The position numbers and the translations under genes are program-made. Shown here in pieces: positions 1 through 11,441 of a stretch of DNA of 64,000 bases; positions within the stretch are counted from its first letter, which is position 1, and every line of letters begins with the position of its first letter. Origin of the DNA: Armigeres subalbatus (taxonomy: Eukaryota > Arthropoda > Insecta > Diptera > Culicidae); the NCBI RefSeq assembly GCF_024139115.2, contig NC_085141.1:374262995-374326994 (forward strand). Reading direction: 5' to 3'. The notes beneath the pieces were generated by a model, which was not told the origin of the DNA, searched no databases, and saw only the letters and a list, made by a program, of their open reading frames with translations.

Positions 1-628
1 AAGGTGGGCAAAGTGCTGTGCAGAAACGAGTTTTGTGTTCCGACCACTTCAGTTCAGCAGACTACAACAACAGTTCGAAGCCGGAGAAAGGGTGAGCTAA
101 ATACCTAACGAGCTGAGCTGACTTGAGTACAAACGTATTTTTTTATTGACCAGGTTACGTGACAATGTGATCCCGTGCTGTCCACAAGAATCAATGTCGG
201 CTTGTAGTGCACCTCTGTGTTCACAAGATCCTGGTTTCTCATCTCAAGTGGAATTAGATTTTCAACAAATCGAATTTCTTGAAAGTTCCGACGAGGATGA
301 TGCCGAATACCTAGATGTACAGTATTTGATTGAAGAGGTAACACCTACTATCATCCAATCAAGAACCATCGAACTGCACATATCTCCAAATTCTTGCAAG
401 TCTTCTGATCTTGACAGTTATCAAGAATCTATCCAGGAAGTCTTACAAACACATTCTGAATCAGCTCCTAATTTGAATGAGCCGGAATGCCAATTAGATT
501 CAGACAACACCAGACCGAATAGCTTTTATGCAGGAACACGATTTTCTAGGTCTTATGATGACACTGATTCCGGACGTAATCCGAACTTCGAGCAATTATT
601 CACGCAGAAAAAAGTACGGTGGAAGTAA
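1..628 (+). CDS. THAP zinc-finger protein, last two exons (5' partial)
   Basis: Two exons of a probable nuclear DNA-binding THAP protein; the start lies off the window. The first exon (to about 91, read from base 3) carries the Cys-Ser-Asp-His-Phe signature, the C..H half of the C2CH zinc site. A donor (GTGAGC at 92) and an acceptor (CAG at 151-153) join it in phase to a second exon running to TAA at 626-628. The first residues after the junction, Leu-Arg-Asp-Asn-Val-Ile-Pro, resemble the AVPS-like box that closes THAP domains. The rest is acidic, Ser-rich and without a recognised domain. An AATAAA lies about 50 nt past the stop. A GTAAAC overlapping the stop could instead be a donor, which would allow this to be the 5' part of the P-like transposase gene at 7.8 kb. 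The THAP call is fairly good; gene boundaries are uncertain. Confidence 0.55.
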
Positions 629-1487
629 ACATATTTTAGTTGAATACAAACATATCTTCAGTTTGTTCTGGCATCAAAAATAAAGTTGATTCAAAATAAA
701 CATGCTCATCGTTGAAAGCTACTAAATTTTCTTGTTTGAAACAAAAATATTCAAAGTTTGTTTTGATCTGAAATATATTTGATCCAAACATAAATATTTT
801 TATCACGATTTGACATTTCTCATAATAAACATAAATATTTTTATCTCAAACATGTGGACCATTTTCTTTCAAACATCTTTATGTTTGAATCAACCGTGAA
901 GTATTTTTTTAAACCATAATGTGTTTTGCGTATTTTGTAGCTTGGTGCATCCTTCATCTGATTTTCGCGTGCTTTTATGAAAGGTCCCATATGTTTCATC
1001 GATATAAATTGATATGTTCATCTGGTAATTGAATGTCTTGTTAACCGTCTTTCTAATCGAAATGTTATTTTCTAGGCTAAAATAAAAGGAATTTATTGTG
1101 CACATTCATTTGATTTTTAAAAGTTCTTTGAATCAAAATAAACATACCAAATTAAATTACGATGAAAGCATAAAAGGACTAGGAATAGTACTATAGATCT
1201 CGCAAATGTTCTTCATGGAATCAAAATTTGTTAAAAGCTATTCGAAAAGAAAATAGAAAATAACAGAAGCACTAAAGAGTGTTGTCAATGTGCGGAAGAG
1301 CAGGAATCATGATAATTAGACCCAGGTTTTTAGATTTATTTGATTTAATGAATATACTATCACTGATCATATTATTTCAGAATCTCAAATCACTAATCCA
1401 GGAGATAAATAATACAATAAGAACAATCGACGTAGGTTGTAGGTAGGTAGCAAAACTCTCAATTAAACAAACTTAAACATCTTTTAA
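629..1487. other. AT-rich non-coding stretch with short direct repeat
   Basis: No supportable gene. A perfect 19-nt direct repeat (AAACATAAATATTTTTATC) sits at 786-804 and 827-845. No terminal inverted repeats could be paired with the far side of the minus-strand gene that follows. Confidence 0.5.
679..684 (+). terminator. Poly(A) signal AATAAA after the THAP gene
   Basis: Canonical AATAAA about 50 nt after the stop codon of the upstream THAP exon, a fitting distance. In AT-rich DNA such hexamers also occur by chance. Confidence 0.4.
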
Positions 1488-4033
1488 TCAGTTTACAACA
1501 CTGTTCGGTACAATGTCATTGATATTATAATAATTACATATCCTCAAGTACATAGTATCATTAATAGTATGTATGTTGATTGGCTTGGTCTCAAACTCAG
1601 CGATTCGTACAACTTTGTATGAAAGACACTTTTCTACTGTGTATGACTGTAAATGACTGTTAAAATTTATAGCCTTAAACATATTACAAAGTAACAGTAA
1701 TTCCTCTTTTTCATTTAAAAATATTTCCTCGATCTGATAAACATTTAGACTTATTCCTAATTGTAGATAAAACAATGTGCCTTTACTGTAAATTGCACCA
1801 CTTTTTTCGAAACATGACAAAATGTAACGGACCCTACTTGAACGGAACACGAAATGCAGTTAATGGAACTCTCTTGTTTTGATTAAACCTGGATATACAC
1901 CGTGTGCCAACAGACAGATTAAGTTGTGGAGTGATAAATGATTTTCTCATTAGATGATCAGCAAATTTCAAATTAGCTTTTATGGAAAGCGAACTGCACA
2001 AATTTTTACGATTCTGATTAATTTTGCTGTACTGCTTTGATTCTTTATGTTTGGACTCAAAGCGCATTGCCCAATGGGATCGTAGAGGCCCACCTCTCAA
2101 GATGGCCGTCGGATAATGCGTCAAGTTATGAAACTTTGGTTTTAAAGTATCGTTAAATAAGTTCATGTACTGCTCATGATGGTATTTGATCAACGATCGT
2201 AGTTCATCTACTAACTCGTATGGAACGCTGTTCAAAAGAACTATATGCAAAATTTTTACTAAACTGCAAAAAAAGATCCATATTTCGTCGTCCTCCGGAA
2301 TCAACGACCCTATCATAAGAGGCAGAAACGTTACAAACTGCATACTCTCGCTAGCAGTGATCTTTAGTTGCTTATTTTTATGTTGCTTTCCCTGAAGTCG
2401 TCCAGTATGTTATCGAATTCAAGCTACCATAAACAAATAAGTTTTTCCTGTGATTCAGATCAACTACGGATATGTACTGTTTGACGTTCACTAAGTAATA
2501 TAAAATATGCTGTAGATCATACAGAGCTACGCCTTCTAACACATCATGCATAACATCGAAATAAAAGTTGTGGATGACATGGAACGATGGTATGTTATTA
2601 AATATACTTCGTGCCTTTAAACCTGTTCGCGATACGTCATTGAGTTCTATGTCCTGTTCATAGTTCTCTACAGACCTCAAATAATTAGGATATTCTAAAC
2701 AATCTGATTCTGTCTGAACACGAGTTCGTTTACAAACGCGACAGAAATGATTTGCTCTAAAACATTCAACGTAATCTAGTACTCCGTTAACGCCAAGATT
2801 ATCTCCTACGACGAATCCGATAACAAAGTATGCCTTAATTGTATTTCCATTTGATTGTATATCAAGTCCATCGATTTCCAAATCAATTAGGTCTGCAATA
2901 ATTTTCTTCAATGTTTGGTCGTTCCTAAAATCCTTCTTGTCCTGTGTTTTAATAAACCCTGCTGTAAGGATATTACATAATCTACCGGACAGATAGCGAG
3001 GGAGGCATGCCACACTTAAATAAACACCGCACATTGACGTGGACCTTGCATGGGGTGACGATGTATCACCGGTAACGAAATCGTCGAAGAAGATGTTTAT
3101 GGGTATGACCAATCGGTCCACCATCTCTGCAGTTCTCGATTGCCAAATAGAGCCATCTACTAATGACTTGAACGACCCATCGGTTGAAATCTTCAGGCCA
3201 TCACGGATTGCCTGAAGTACGTGATCCGATTCGATGTATTGTTGCAGCATAAATTTTATTGGCATTATTACTCCCTGGATTTGATCAACAACCTAAATAA
3301 GAAGAAATTATTATATATAATACATAAGCCAATGGGAGAAATGTCGTTATTAATCACCATTTGTTGTACATTGTCAATCACGGCAGGTTTGAGTTCTTCA
3401 CTTATCGTGAAAAGAAAGGATCTTCGTAGAGATTGTGGTCTTTAGTTGCTGGATGAACTTGTATTCGGATATAAACTCAAAATTGTCCAGTAGCTCGTCC
3501 AGAAGATACTTGCATGTATCTGGTAGCATACCGGACCGAAACATCAGCTCCACTGTCTTTCTTATTGGTTCAATGACAAATTTTCCAATATCCTTTTGAA
3601 TATCAAATGCTGCTTTCCTAGATATTGAGTCCTTACTCAGCCAGCTGAGCGTTAATAGCAAGCGCATGCGCTGGATCTCTTCTCTAATTTTCTCAGCATC
3701 GAAAATATTTTCCGCAGTTTTTTCCCCGTCTGTATCATCAACATAACGGTGATTTTCTCCAGTTGTGTCCTCAGTAGGGTGTACGATAGAGGGATTTGTT
3801 TTGTCGACGAAAATGTTTGAATTTTTTTCTCTTTCGGAAATTTGTGATTCGCAAGAATTATGGTATTTGATTAAGTGTTGTCGCAGTAATTTCAACGTTG
3901 AAAATTTGGAATGGCTTTTGTCGAAAACGCAGTATAAACCATTTATCGTCTCATGCATACGTGAGAGGTGTTGAATATATCCATCGATGGAAGGTGCCTG
4001 CCACATGCACCCCTGGTATGCACAACGTATCAT
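1488..4033 (-). pseudogene. C2H2 plus transposase-like protein (Met-His-Asp-Val-Leu-Glu-Gly family), ORF2, decayed
   Basis: ATG at 4033 follows the stop of ORF1 by one base (TAAAATG). The N-terminus has two Cys/His finger-like units (Cys-Ala-Tyr-Gln-Gly-Cys ... His-x4-His, then a second pair before residue 70). A 65-nt intron (3357-3293) joins in phase to the main exon, which carries a Cys-x2-Cys segment and the diagnostic Phe-Asp-Val-Met-His-Asp-Val-Leu-Glu-Gly stretch. The C-terminal part continues at 2343-1834 and 1850-1488 in shifted frames. Frame breaks near 3405, 2390 and 1835 indicate decay, unless the one near 2390 hides a very short intron. Proteins of this type are widespread in animal genomes and look transposase-derived (possibly CACTA- or KDZ-like); I cannot place the superfamily. 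Confidence 0.5.
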
Positions 4034-4874
4034 TTTAGATTTTTACAGCAATGGCACTAGCAATTGAAATCACTTTAGCCTTACTGTCACTTTCTGGTTC
4101 GAACCCGTAAATGCAGTGGCCCAATAAATTCCATACTCCAGCTGCCGGCCGTGGGAAGGTTAATCCGTAAACCTTGTATGTTTTGAAGCATACGTCCAAT
4201 GCTTTTTGAAACGTGGGAAGTTTGTAGTATGATCCAGCACAATAAACCAGGAATGTAGTAATTTTCTTTATATCCGAACCCACCACAATTACTAGAGGGC
4301 GTTGAGGTTGGTCGCAGCGTTCAAACAGATGAATGATTCTGGTAATTTCTGTCTCCAATTCTTCTAATCCTTTGATCCAAAGCACGAAACTTTCTCGGAC
4401 ATCCATGTACGTTGGTTTCCATTTTTACGCTCTCGAGTGGTCAACATTGGGCATGGTAGCAAATAAGCCAACAAACTCGCAGTAAGCCAGTCGCATGTAT
4501 CTTGAATATAAAAATAAGAGTGCTATATGATCACTGAAGCAATGTTACTATGAATATTAAATGTTCCACACTGATAGTACAATATTGTATTTCCAGATGA
4601 AAACGAAAGTAAGCTCTGGGGATAATTTTGGATTTTTGGAATGTTGCAACTATTAAACGAGTAATTCGCATGATAACGCACGGCTGTGGCATGGATGCGC
4701 ACTACTCACGATGCAGTTGGGACATCTGGAACTGGAATATATTCAGAGCGCCAGAGCTTACTTCGGTTTTCAACTGGAACTGCAATATAAATATAAAGTA
4801 TATAAGTTGGAAATTTTAAACCGGATAGGAAACAGGAAAAAAACCTTGCAATAACGTTTTGCTAAGAACGCATG

Positions 4875-4980
4875 AGGGGCCCAGCTACAATAGTATAAGC
4901 GGAGCATGGCGTTTTGACAGTTAATCCATGTATTTTATGTCAAAATGCACCGCTCTTCTCACCATTTGTAGCACGGCCTT
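4875..4980. repeat. Degenerate foldback MITE (AGCCCC/TTTGACA type)
   Basis: Imperfect inverted repeat of about 45 nt per arm: GGGCCCAGCTACAA at the left against TTGTAGCACGGCCT at the right, with inner TTTTGACA / TGTCAAAA pairs. The layout (outer GC-rich arms, inner TTTGACA, AT-rich loop) matches the tighter elements at 7161-7253 and 11172-11291. Confidence 0.4.
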
Positions 4981-6433
4981 TAGATAAATGAATCATCAAA
5001 ATTCGCTTCGTGACGCGAGATGCGACCATTCTAATCTTGTCATTAGTAGTGAATATCATAATCTTCTTCAAATTTGTACGTTGAATCAAACTTTGGAAAA
5101 GACGTGTTGTATTGCGCACAGTCATAGTAAAAATTATCCCATTTCCAAAGTTAATTTCAACGAACAGATAGTTCGGAAAATCCAGTTTCGTTAGTCGAAT
5201 TATTCGTATTTTAACTGAATTGAGAATATAAAATGATAATTTATTTTAGACACTGATTACTTTTCACATGACATCGTTGAAACTAATGAATATGATTTGG
5301 GTTTGTCTCTCTAATGATTACGACACTATAGTAGGTAATTAATGCGAGGTTTGTATGCATGATTAAACATACTCCTTCTCTGTATATGTACAATAATACA
5401 AATTTCCTTACCTCCGTCTAATGAATCGTCTTCCAGTATGGCCAAAATAGATTTTCCTGGAGCCGATGAGCACTTGTAGCAGACCACTTCTCCTTAACGC
5501 TTTCCCATTCGTCTTCGTTGTGACGTATCCAATTTTTGATCTGCTCGTATTCTGCGACTATGGTAAGAAAAAAATAGAAAGAAAACATATTAAAATCACT
5601 AGGTCAACTGAAACGAACAATTATAAATTTATGAGTTGAACAAGCTATGGTCTTGGTCTATACATATCTGCAATAAAGAGCGGTTATGTATTTACTTTTG
5701 CAACATAGCGGTAAACACACAAGGTAAACCATGGAGTCAATTTCAATAAGCGTAGGTGGGCTTCATAGGTAAACTCAATAATTACGTCAAATCACACATC
5801 AAAATTTATCTTTGAATTGATAAATTTCGGTTAGTAACACTTTTTACCCATTGTGAAACTATTATTCCATAAATAAATACATATCTGGAGGGTGTGGTTA
5901 TCACAAACTTTTACAGTTTGCTACAAGGAGGTGGAGATTGAAACAATGTTTTTTTTAACTCACTTCAATATAAATAATACCAGTGAAAATAAAAAGGTTG
6001 ACGGAGGATTTCATTGCAATTAAAATTCATTCAAACCTGTTGGAGCAAAAACATTTAAGAAAGACATTTAACATTTAAGAGAAACTAATTGCAGAAATTG
6101 AAAATCTCTTCGATAAAATAAATAAACACATAAATAGTTGCAAAACAATGGTACTGCTAGATTACAGTTTGTTATCATTGTACAGATTAGGATTTGAACT
6201 TACTTGCCGCTTCAGACAGAAGGTCTCGTTCCTGTGATTGTTCCGAATTAGAAATTTGGAGTTGTTGGTGTTTGTGATGCTCAGCTTTGTAGTTTAAATT
6301 CCTATCATACAGACATCCTTTTGCCAATTTGCCCAATCGGATTTTCTTAGCGCCTTGAATTCCACTGCAGGTTGATACCATGTATACTGAAAATATTATA
6401 TGGAAAATGAAATAATGAAAATAAAATAGATAT

Positions 6434-6582
6434 GGGAGCATCCATAAATTACGTAACGCTTAGAGGGAGGGGACGCATGACAATCCATACAAAAAATTAG
6501 AGGCTTCATACAAAAGTGTGACATAGGGGAAGGGGGTTTGAAAATGGCCAATTTTTGCGTTACGTAATTAATGGATCTTCCC
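6434..6582. mobile_element. MITE with ATTACGTAACGC termini
   Basis: About 149 bp bounded by GGGAGCATCCATAAATTACG at the left and its imperfect complement ending ATTAATGGATCTTCCC at the right; G-run-rich interior. It lies in an intron of the decayed minus-strand SAM gene. The element at 38004-38376 has the same style of end (AAAAATTACGT). Confidence 0.6.
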
Positions 6583-7160
6583 TTTACATATTTATGCTGT
6601 ACTTATAAAATACTGTTGTTTCAGGAGACGGTATAACTAATCACTTACCTCCGATTCAGTGGGAAACAGTTGTTTGAGTTCCGCTGCTCTATTTTCAATT
6701 CACTGCTCGTAAGCTTTCCAAATACGTCCTTGAATTCGTCTACGACAATGTGAGTGATCGCTTTCTTCTGCGCTTTCGTCAGGATGTTTGTGCTCCCATA
6801 TATTTCAATAATGGCTCTTCCCCTCGGTGACGAAGTAATCAGAAATCTGGCCGTATAATCTTGGCGCTGCAAGTTTGTTGATCGATTGAGTTTGATGGGA
6901 CTTTTTGAAGGATCGGATGGCGTGGAGAGACCCTGTATATAAAACAGACATATTTTCGGTTTTAGATGCGACGATCAAATACATTTTTTTTTCTCACCTG
7001 TTCTTGTCTCCACTCGTTGAGAGCGACAATTAATTTCGTTCGATCAGCCAGATGGGGAGGACCGATTATGTCTTCAATCTCCCTTCGCTCAATATTTTTT
7101 AGTAATTCCACCGTATACCCGTTTTCTGGAAATATTTGAAATAATGATTATAGCCTTAAG

Positions 7161-7253
7161 AGCCCCGCACATAGGATACGTGTGCGTTACGTTTGACAGT
7201 TTTCTTTGGGAAATAAGGCAAACGCAACGCAAACGTATCCTATGTGCGGGGCT
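7161..7253. mobile_element. Short foldback MITE, AGCCCC family
   Basis: Perfect inverted repeat AGCCCCGCACATAGGATACG / reverse complement at the two ends of a 93-bp unit, with TTTGACAG inside. It sits within the first intron of the minus-strand SAM gene, so it did not break coding sequence. Confidence 0.7.
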
Positions 7254-7408
7254 TTTTACAGCGAAGCTGAAGCGAAAATGTTTAAGTTACCCACGAATTC
7301 CGTCACGAATCGGTCGGATAAACCAAAAGAACTCAGCAGATTGATGATCTCAACACTTTCAACGTCCAGTTCCTCGTACAACACTTCAACTTCTTCTTTG
7401 CACTCCAT

Positions 7409-7815
7409 CTACGATTAGACAGTATGTATATGAAACAAGTGGCAATTAACTACACGTTTTTTGCTTGCTTATATAGTTATTGCATAAAAAAGCGAAAGAT
7501 TTCTCTATTTATACATACAGTTTTCCCGTCAGTTTATAAAATCGGTTTGAACTTAAAATTATACACTTTAAATAATCACGTTAATCGGACTTCAAAAATG
7601 GTATACTTTGCATCGCAAAATCAACACTTTTATTTTTTTTCTTTTTTTCCTTTTGCGGCACCTAGGGGCATCTGAAGTGATAATATAATAGCACAGGGGG
7701 CTCTCCAAAAGAAATTTTAGAAACAAATATATATTTTGGTTTATTTTAAATGTATATATTTTTTGTCCAAATAGATTATATATTTATGTTAAATGAATAT
7801 GAATAAACATTATTA
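7409..7815. other. AT-rich spacer between divergent transposon-like genes
   Basis: No gene or clear repeat supported. Contains the upstream side of the minus-strand SAM gene start and the unresolved 5' side of the P-like transposase; homopolymer T runs are common. Confidence 0.4.
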
Positions 7816-8601
7816 TTGTTGATTCAAATAACCGAAATTTCTGTCCGTGTTCTTGATGAAAAAAAGACTTCTATGCGACTGCGCGATGAAGTTCAGAAAG
7901 TTAAAAGAGAATGGCAAAGAAGTGATCTGAAAGTGAAGCGGAAGGATAAATGGAGACTCGAATCTATGGAACGAGGACGGAGAAAAATACAGAACCTGAA
8001 AAAAGAATTGAAGCAGCTACGGAAGCATAAATCACAGGATGAGTCATTAGGTGGGCTGGTTCGAGCTAACCCAGTGTTGCACAACAGTCTGTTGAATTCT
8101 ACGCGGAAGCCAAAAGGACGGCGTTATAATTCGGCACTAAAGAAATTTGCACGTGGAGCCTATTTAGCCGGACCAGCGGCGTTCCGTTATGTACAACGAT
8201 CAAAAATTTTGAGCCTTCCCAACAAAGCGACCATTGGACGATGGAATGCATCAGTTGGAATGAAAACTGGTTTAAATATATCAATCCTGAACCGCTTGGG
8301 TGCTAAAATTAGAGGCTTCACCAAGGCAGAGAAAGCAGTAGTTGTTTCGATCGATGGAATGTCTATTAAATCCGAACTAACATACAACGCCAAAACGGAC
8401 ACTTTTTTCGGATTTCCCAGCACAGGATGTAACCTCAAAATCGAAAAGAATAACCCTATGACACTAGCGACAGAAGCAGTTGTTGTAATGGTCTCTGGTA
8501 TTGCTCCATTGCAACCAACAAGATGGGAAACATATGATGAAACCGATGAGCGTAGTAGAACAGTGCGAAAAAGATTCAAACAGGTATTAAAAATTTTGAC
8601 A

Positions 8602-8820
8602 TAGGGTAACGGCAGGTATTCCCGGCAGGCTATTGCGCTTCGACATACCCCTCTAAAGCCGCAATTGCATCGTTAAATCCTATTTCAACTAACTGCATCG
8701 TAAATTCTCTAGTGAGCTCACACGGTTACGGAGGACTTTTGGCAAAATAATGTTTCTATCCTTAATTGTTGAGCCTGTGCCGGGAATTGTTCCCTGACGG
8801 GAATACCATTCGTAACCCTA
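8602..8820. mobile_element. MITE, TAGGGTnACGGCAGGTATT family (copy 1)
   Basis: 219-bp unit with inverted ends TAGGGTAACGGCAGGTATTC and GAATACCATTCGTAACCCTA, filling most of the first intron of the P-like transposase. A second member with the same ends is at 58295-58499. Confidence 0.65.
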
Positions 8821-9595
8821 TAGCAGCTCATGTATCATTATTTTCTATTAAACTTACTTTAAATTGCAGGCTATTGGATACGAGTTGGCGCATAATACTC
8901 TCGGCAGTCAGGATCAGTTTGATCTTATCAAACGATCTATCAAAGCATTGAGGCTGCGTGGGTTATATCCATTAGTGTTAACCATGGACCAATGCACCAC
9001 CAATGTTAAAATGGCGAAAGAAATTAAATCAACCACGGAGAAACCAACAGTTAGAATAGAAGGTACTGATATTGCTGTAATGTTTGATACTCCTCATCTA
9101 CTGAAAAGCGCCCGTAATATGCTACTAAAGCATAATGCCATTTTTGCTGGTCAAATAGCATCATTCAAATGGATAAGACAACTATTTGAAATCGATCACT
9201 GTTCCATTCCCAGACTTGTACCAAAGCTCAAAGAAGAGCTTATTAACATGGCTCCATTTGCAACCATGAACGTATCGAAAGCAGCTCGAACATTGAGTAA
9301 CTCTGTTGCCAAAGGTATAGAGTTTTACGTAGAATCTAAGGAGCTTTCACAGGAGGCAAAAGGAACAGCAAGCTTTGTAGGATTTTTCGACAATTTGTTT
9401 GATTGCTTCAATTCAAAAGGATCCCAAAATGAAAGAAAGGTAAAATACAATAGTTTTGTAAGGAATTAATTCTAAATTATCGATCTGGAAAATATTCGAA
9501 TGTTATCAACTATGTACAATACTATAATTTGAATATTTCCTACATTTACTCTGATTTCGCTCTAATAAACAGTACAATGTTTTTATACAGGCGTA

Positions 9596-11163
9596 TCGTA
9601 ACCAAGGGGTGTCTCACATAGAATGATTTGAATTTATCCGCTTAAAATCAACCAAGCAACCGAAGCGACTTTATTTCGATATAAATCAAAATTATTCATA
9701 GACACAGAGCTGATTTTAGCAACGCAACGAATCTGTCAAATCATACAGTGACTGCATTGTCATAATGTGAAGTAGCCTACACCAGGGTTCTTATATCAGG
9801 GTTCACTCACTTTGACAGTACATGGGAGAGACTAGCGCGGGGGTGAAAAATTCATTTTCAGTGCAAAAAATAAACAAACTCGGTGGCTGCCCTATATAAA
9901 AATCCAAGATGGCTGAATCATGAAATTGGCATACTGCTACACCTGTTTGTATTCACCTTGGCCTACACCTGGCCTGCACTATCGCTCGAATTTGTAAAGT
10001 TAGTACCTATGAAAGGCATAGAGCTATTCAGGCAACACCGGGTTTTTCATGATGAAATGGATTCTGTCTGATCGCTGCAGCATTGGTAGCAACATAGCAA
10101 AATGTGATTAAGGCTCTCATCTGTAAGATGGACAAGACTTGGGCCATCAATTCCAAAGCGTTTACTTATTATATCTGACCGATGTATAATTATTGTCTTT
10201 TGGATCTTCTTTCAAAGCTGAGCGTACGAAAAAAATCAGTGGGTTGACTTTTCTTTATGTCGGAATGATTGTTACTCAATGGAATGAGATGCGGAAAGCT
10301 GAGATAACATTCTATTTGTGCTAAACATGTCTCAATGTCACCATAAATCCACAGTTGAGAGGTCTACTGTTCAAGCCGAACATATTGTCACCTCCCATCT
10401 AGAGTCCTTAAAATATCATGCAGAAATTTCATTCATTTCATATTACGTTGCAGTTTGTTGAGCACATCTGCTGCGCCCATTCAATTATGTTCCAAATACA
10501 CATCTGAGCATAAGCTACTTATCCCACATTACTCCCAGATGGCTGACTTGTCCCACATTACTCCCAGATGGAACTGAAGAGATGGCGCACGACTCGGGAT
10601 CCTTGGGAAATCCGAAAATGAAAAATATATCTTCCAGTAGCAGCAATTTAGAATATGGAATAGTGGTTCTGTACGAGTACAACGTCTAAGCATATCAATT
10701 AAGTTTCGGATAAGATTTATAATACGAAAGTTGTACTGTAAGTTTGAGAAAAAACAATAGTACATTTGCGCCACCGTTAACAATAGCTTATACGCTACGC
10801 TTCTAACAATATTGTATACAGGTTTTCTTTATTAATCAACTAAGCTGTAGATAGGGTCTTCTTGATGCATAATTTTGCAACCAAAACCTAAAATAAGAAA
10901 AGAGTTAATTGATACGAATAATAGTGAGGATGGAATTATTCATGCCCCCTGATTTGTTGATGGGAAAATAAACAACTCTTTTGATGTCCTTGGTAACGTG
11001 AAAAATCCAGTTTGCTTAGATAAAAATTACAGTTCAGCGTCGTAGAAGGTGTGTTGCAAAAATGATCAAATAATACCTTCTCATAAAATTGAATAGCAAT
11101 CGACTTTATTTCGATTGAAATTCGCTGCCATCGTTAGCTGTGAGACACCCCTTGATCGTAACG
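9596..11163. mobile_element. DNA element with AAGGGGTGTCTCACA termini
   Basis: Inverted ends: CGTAACCAAGGGGTGTCTCA at 9597 and the complement TGAGACACCCCTTGATCGTA ending at 11161. About 1.57 kb between them, in the second intron of the P-like gene. No transposase seen inside, so presumably non-autonomous. It contains a 30-nt-spaced tandem copy of TCCCACATTACTCCCAGATG (about 10521-10572). Confidence 0.5.
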
Positions 11164-11171
11164 CGATCATG

Positions 11172-11291
11172 AAGCCCCAAACGCAATACAACGGAACGGC
11201 GACGGAAACGGAAAATTTGACAGTTAGCCCATATATTTTCTGTCAAATTTGCCGTTTCCGTCGCCGTTCCGTTATATTGCGTTTGGGGCTT
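11172..11291. mobile_element. Foldback MITE, AGCCCC family
   Basis: 120-bp near-perfect palindrome: AAGCCCCAAACGCAATACAA at the left, complement ending GCGTTTGGGGCTT at the right, with inner TTTGACAG / CTGTCAAA and an AT-rich loop. It abuts the right end of the 9596-11163 element. Confidence 0.75.
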
Positions 11292-11441
11292 GAATGATTC
11301 TTGTCATTGGGGATTTCTTTCGAAAGCTTCAAAGCTGTTGAATGATTTATATTTCACAAAAGACACTTGTTTCAACATTAAGCAGGTATTAGTCGTATAC
11401 TGTGAAACGCTAAACTAACAACATGTAATTTATTTATTTAA

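Larger units (their letters stand above)
4035..7408 (-). pseudogene. SAM-domain protein (SAMD3-like), ORF1 of a two-ORF transposon-like gene, decayed
   Basis: Read on the minus strand from ATG at 7408. Exon 1 (7408-7291) and exon 2 (7125-6998) join in phase to give a SAM domain (key segment around Leu-Leu-Ser-Ser-Phe-Gly-Leu and Glu-Asn-Gly-Tyr-Thr-Val-Glu-Leu-Leu). Further exons with consensus splice sites lie at 6932-6649, 6386-6204 (Gly-Lys-Leu motif), 5557-5412 (Trp-x8-Glu-Trp-x7-Lys-Trp region) and about 4440-4035, which ends with a Tyr-Lys-Val-Tyr-Gly / Val-Trp-Asn-Leu-Leu segment. These pieces appear in this order in animal proteins labelled SAMD3-like or uncharacterised. Frame breaks near 6715 and 5455 and a TAA near 4423 make it non-functional as read. 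The first intron contains a 93-bp MITE and the 6648-6387 intron another. Product and function unknown; family assignment is from memory of the domain order. Confidence 0.5.
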
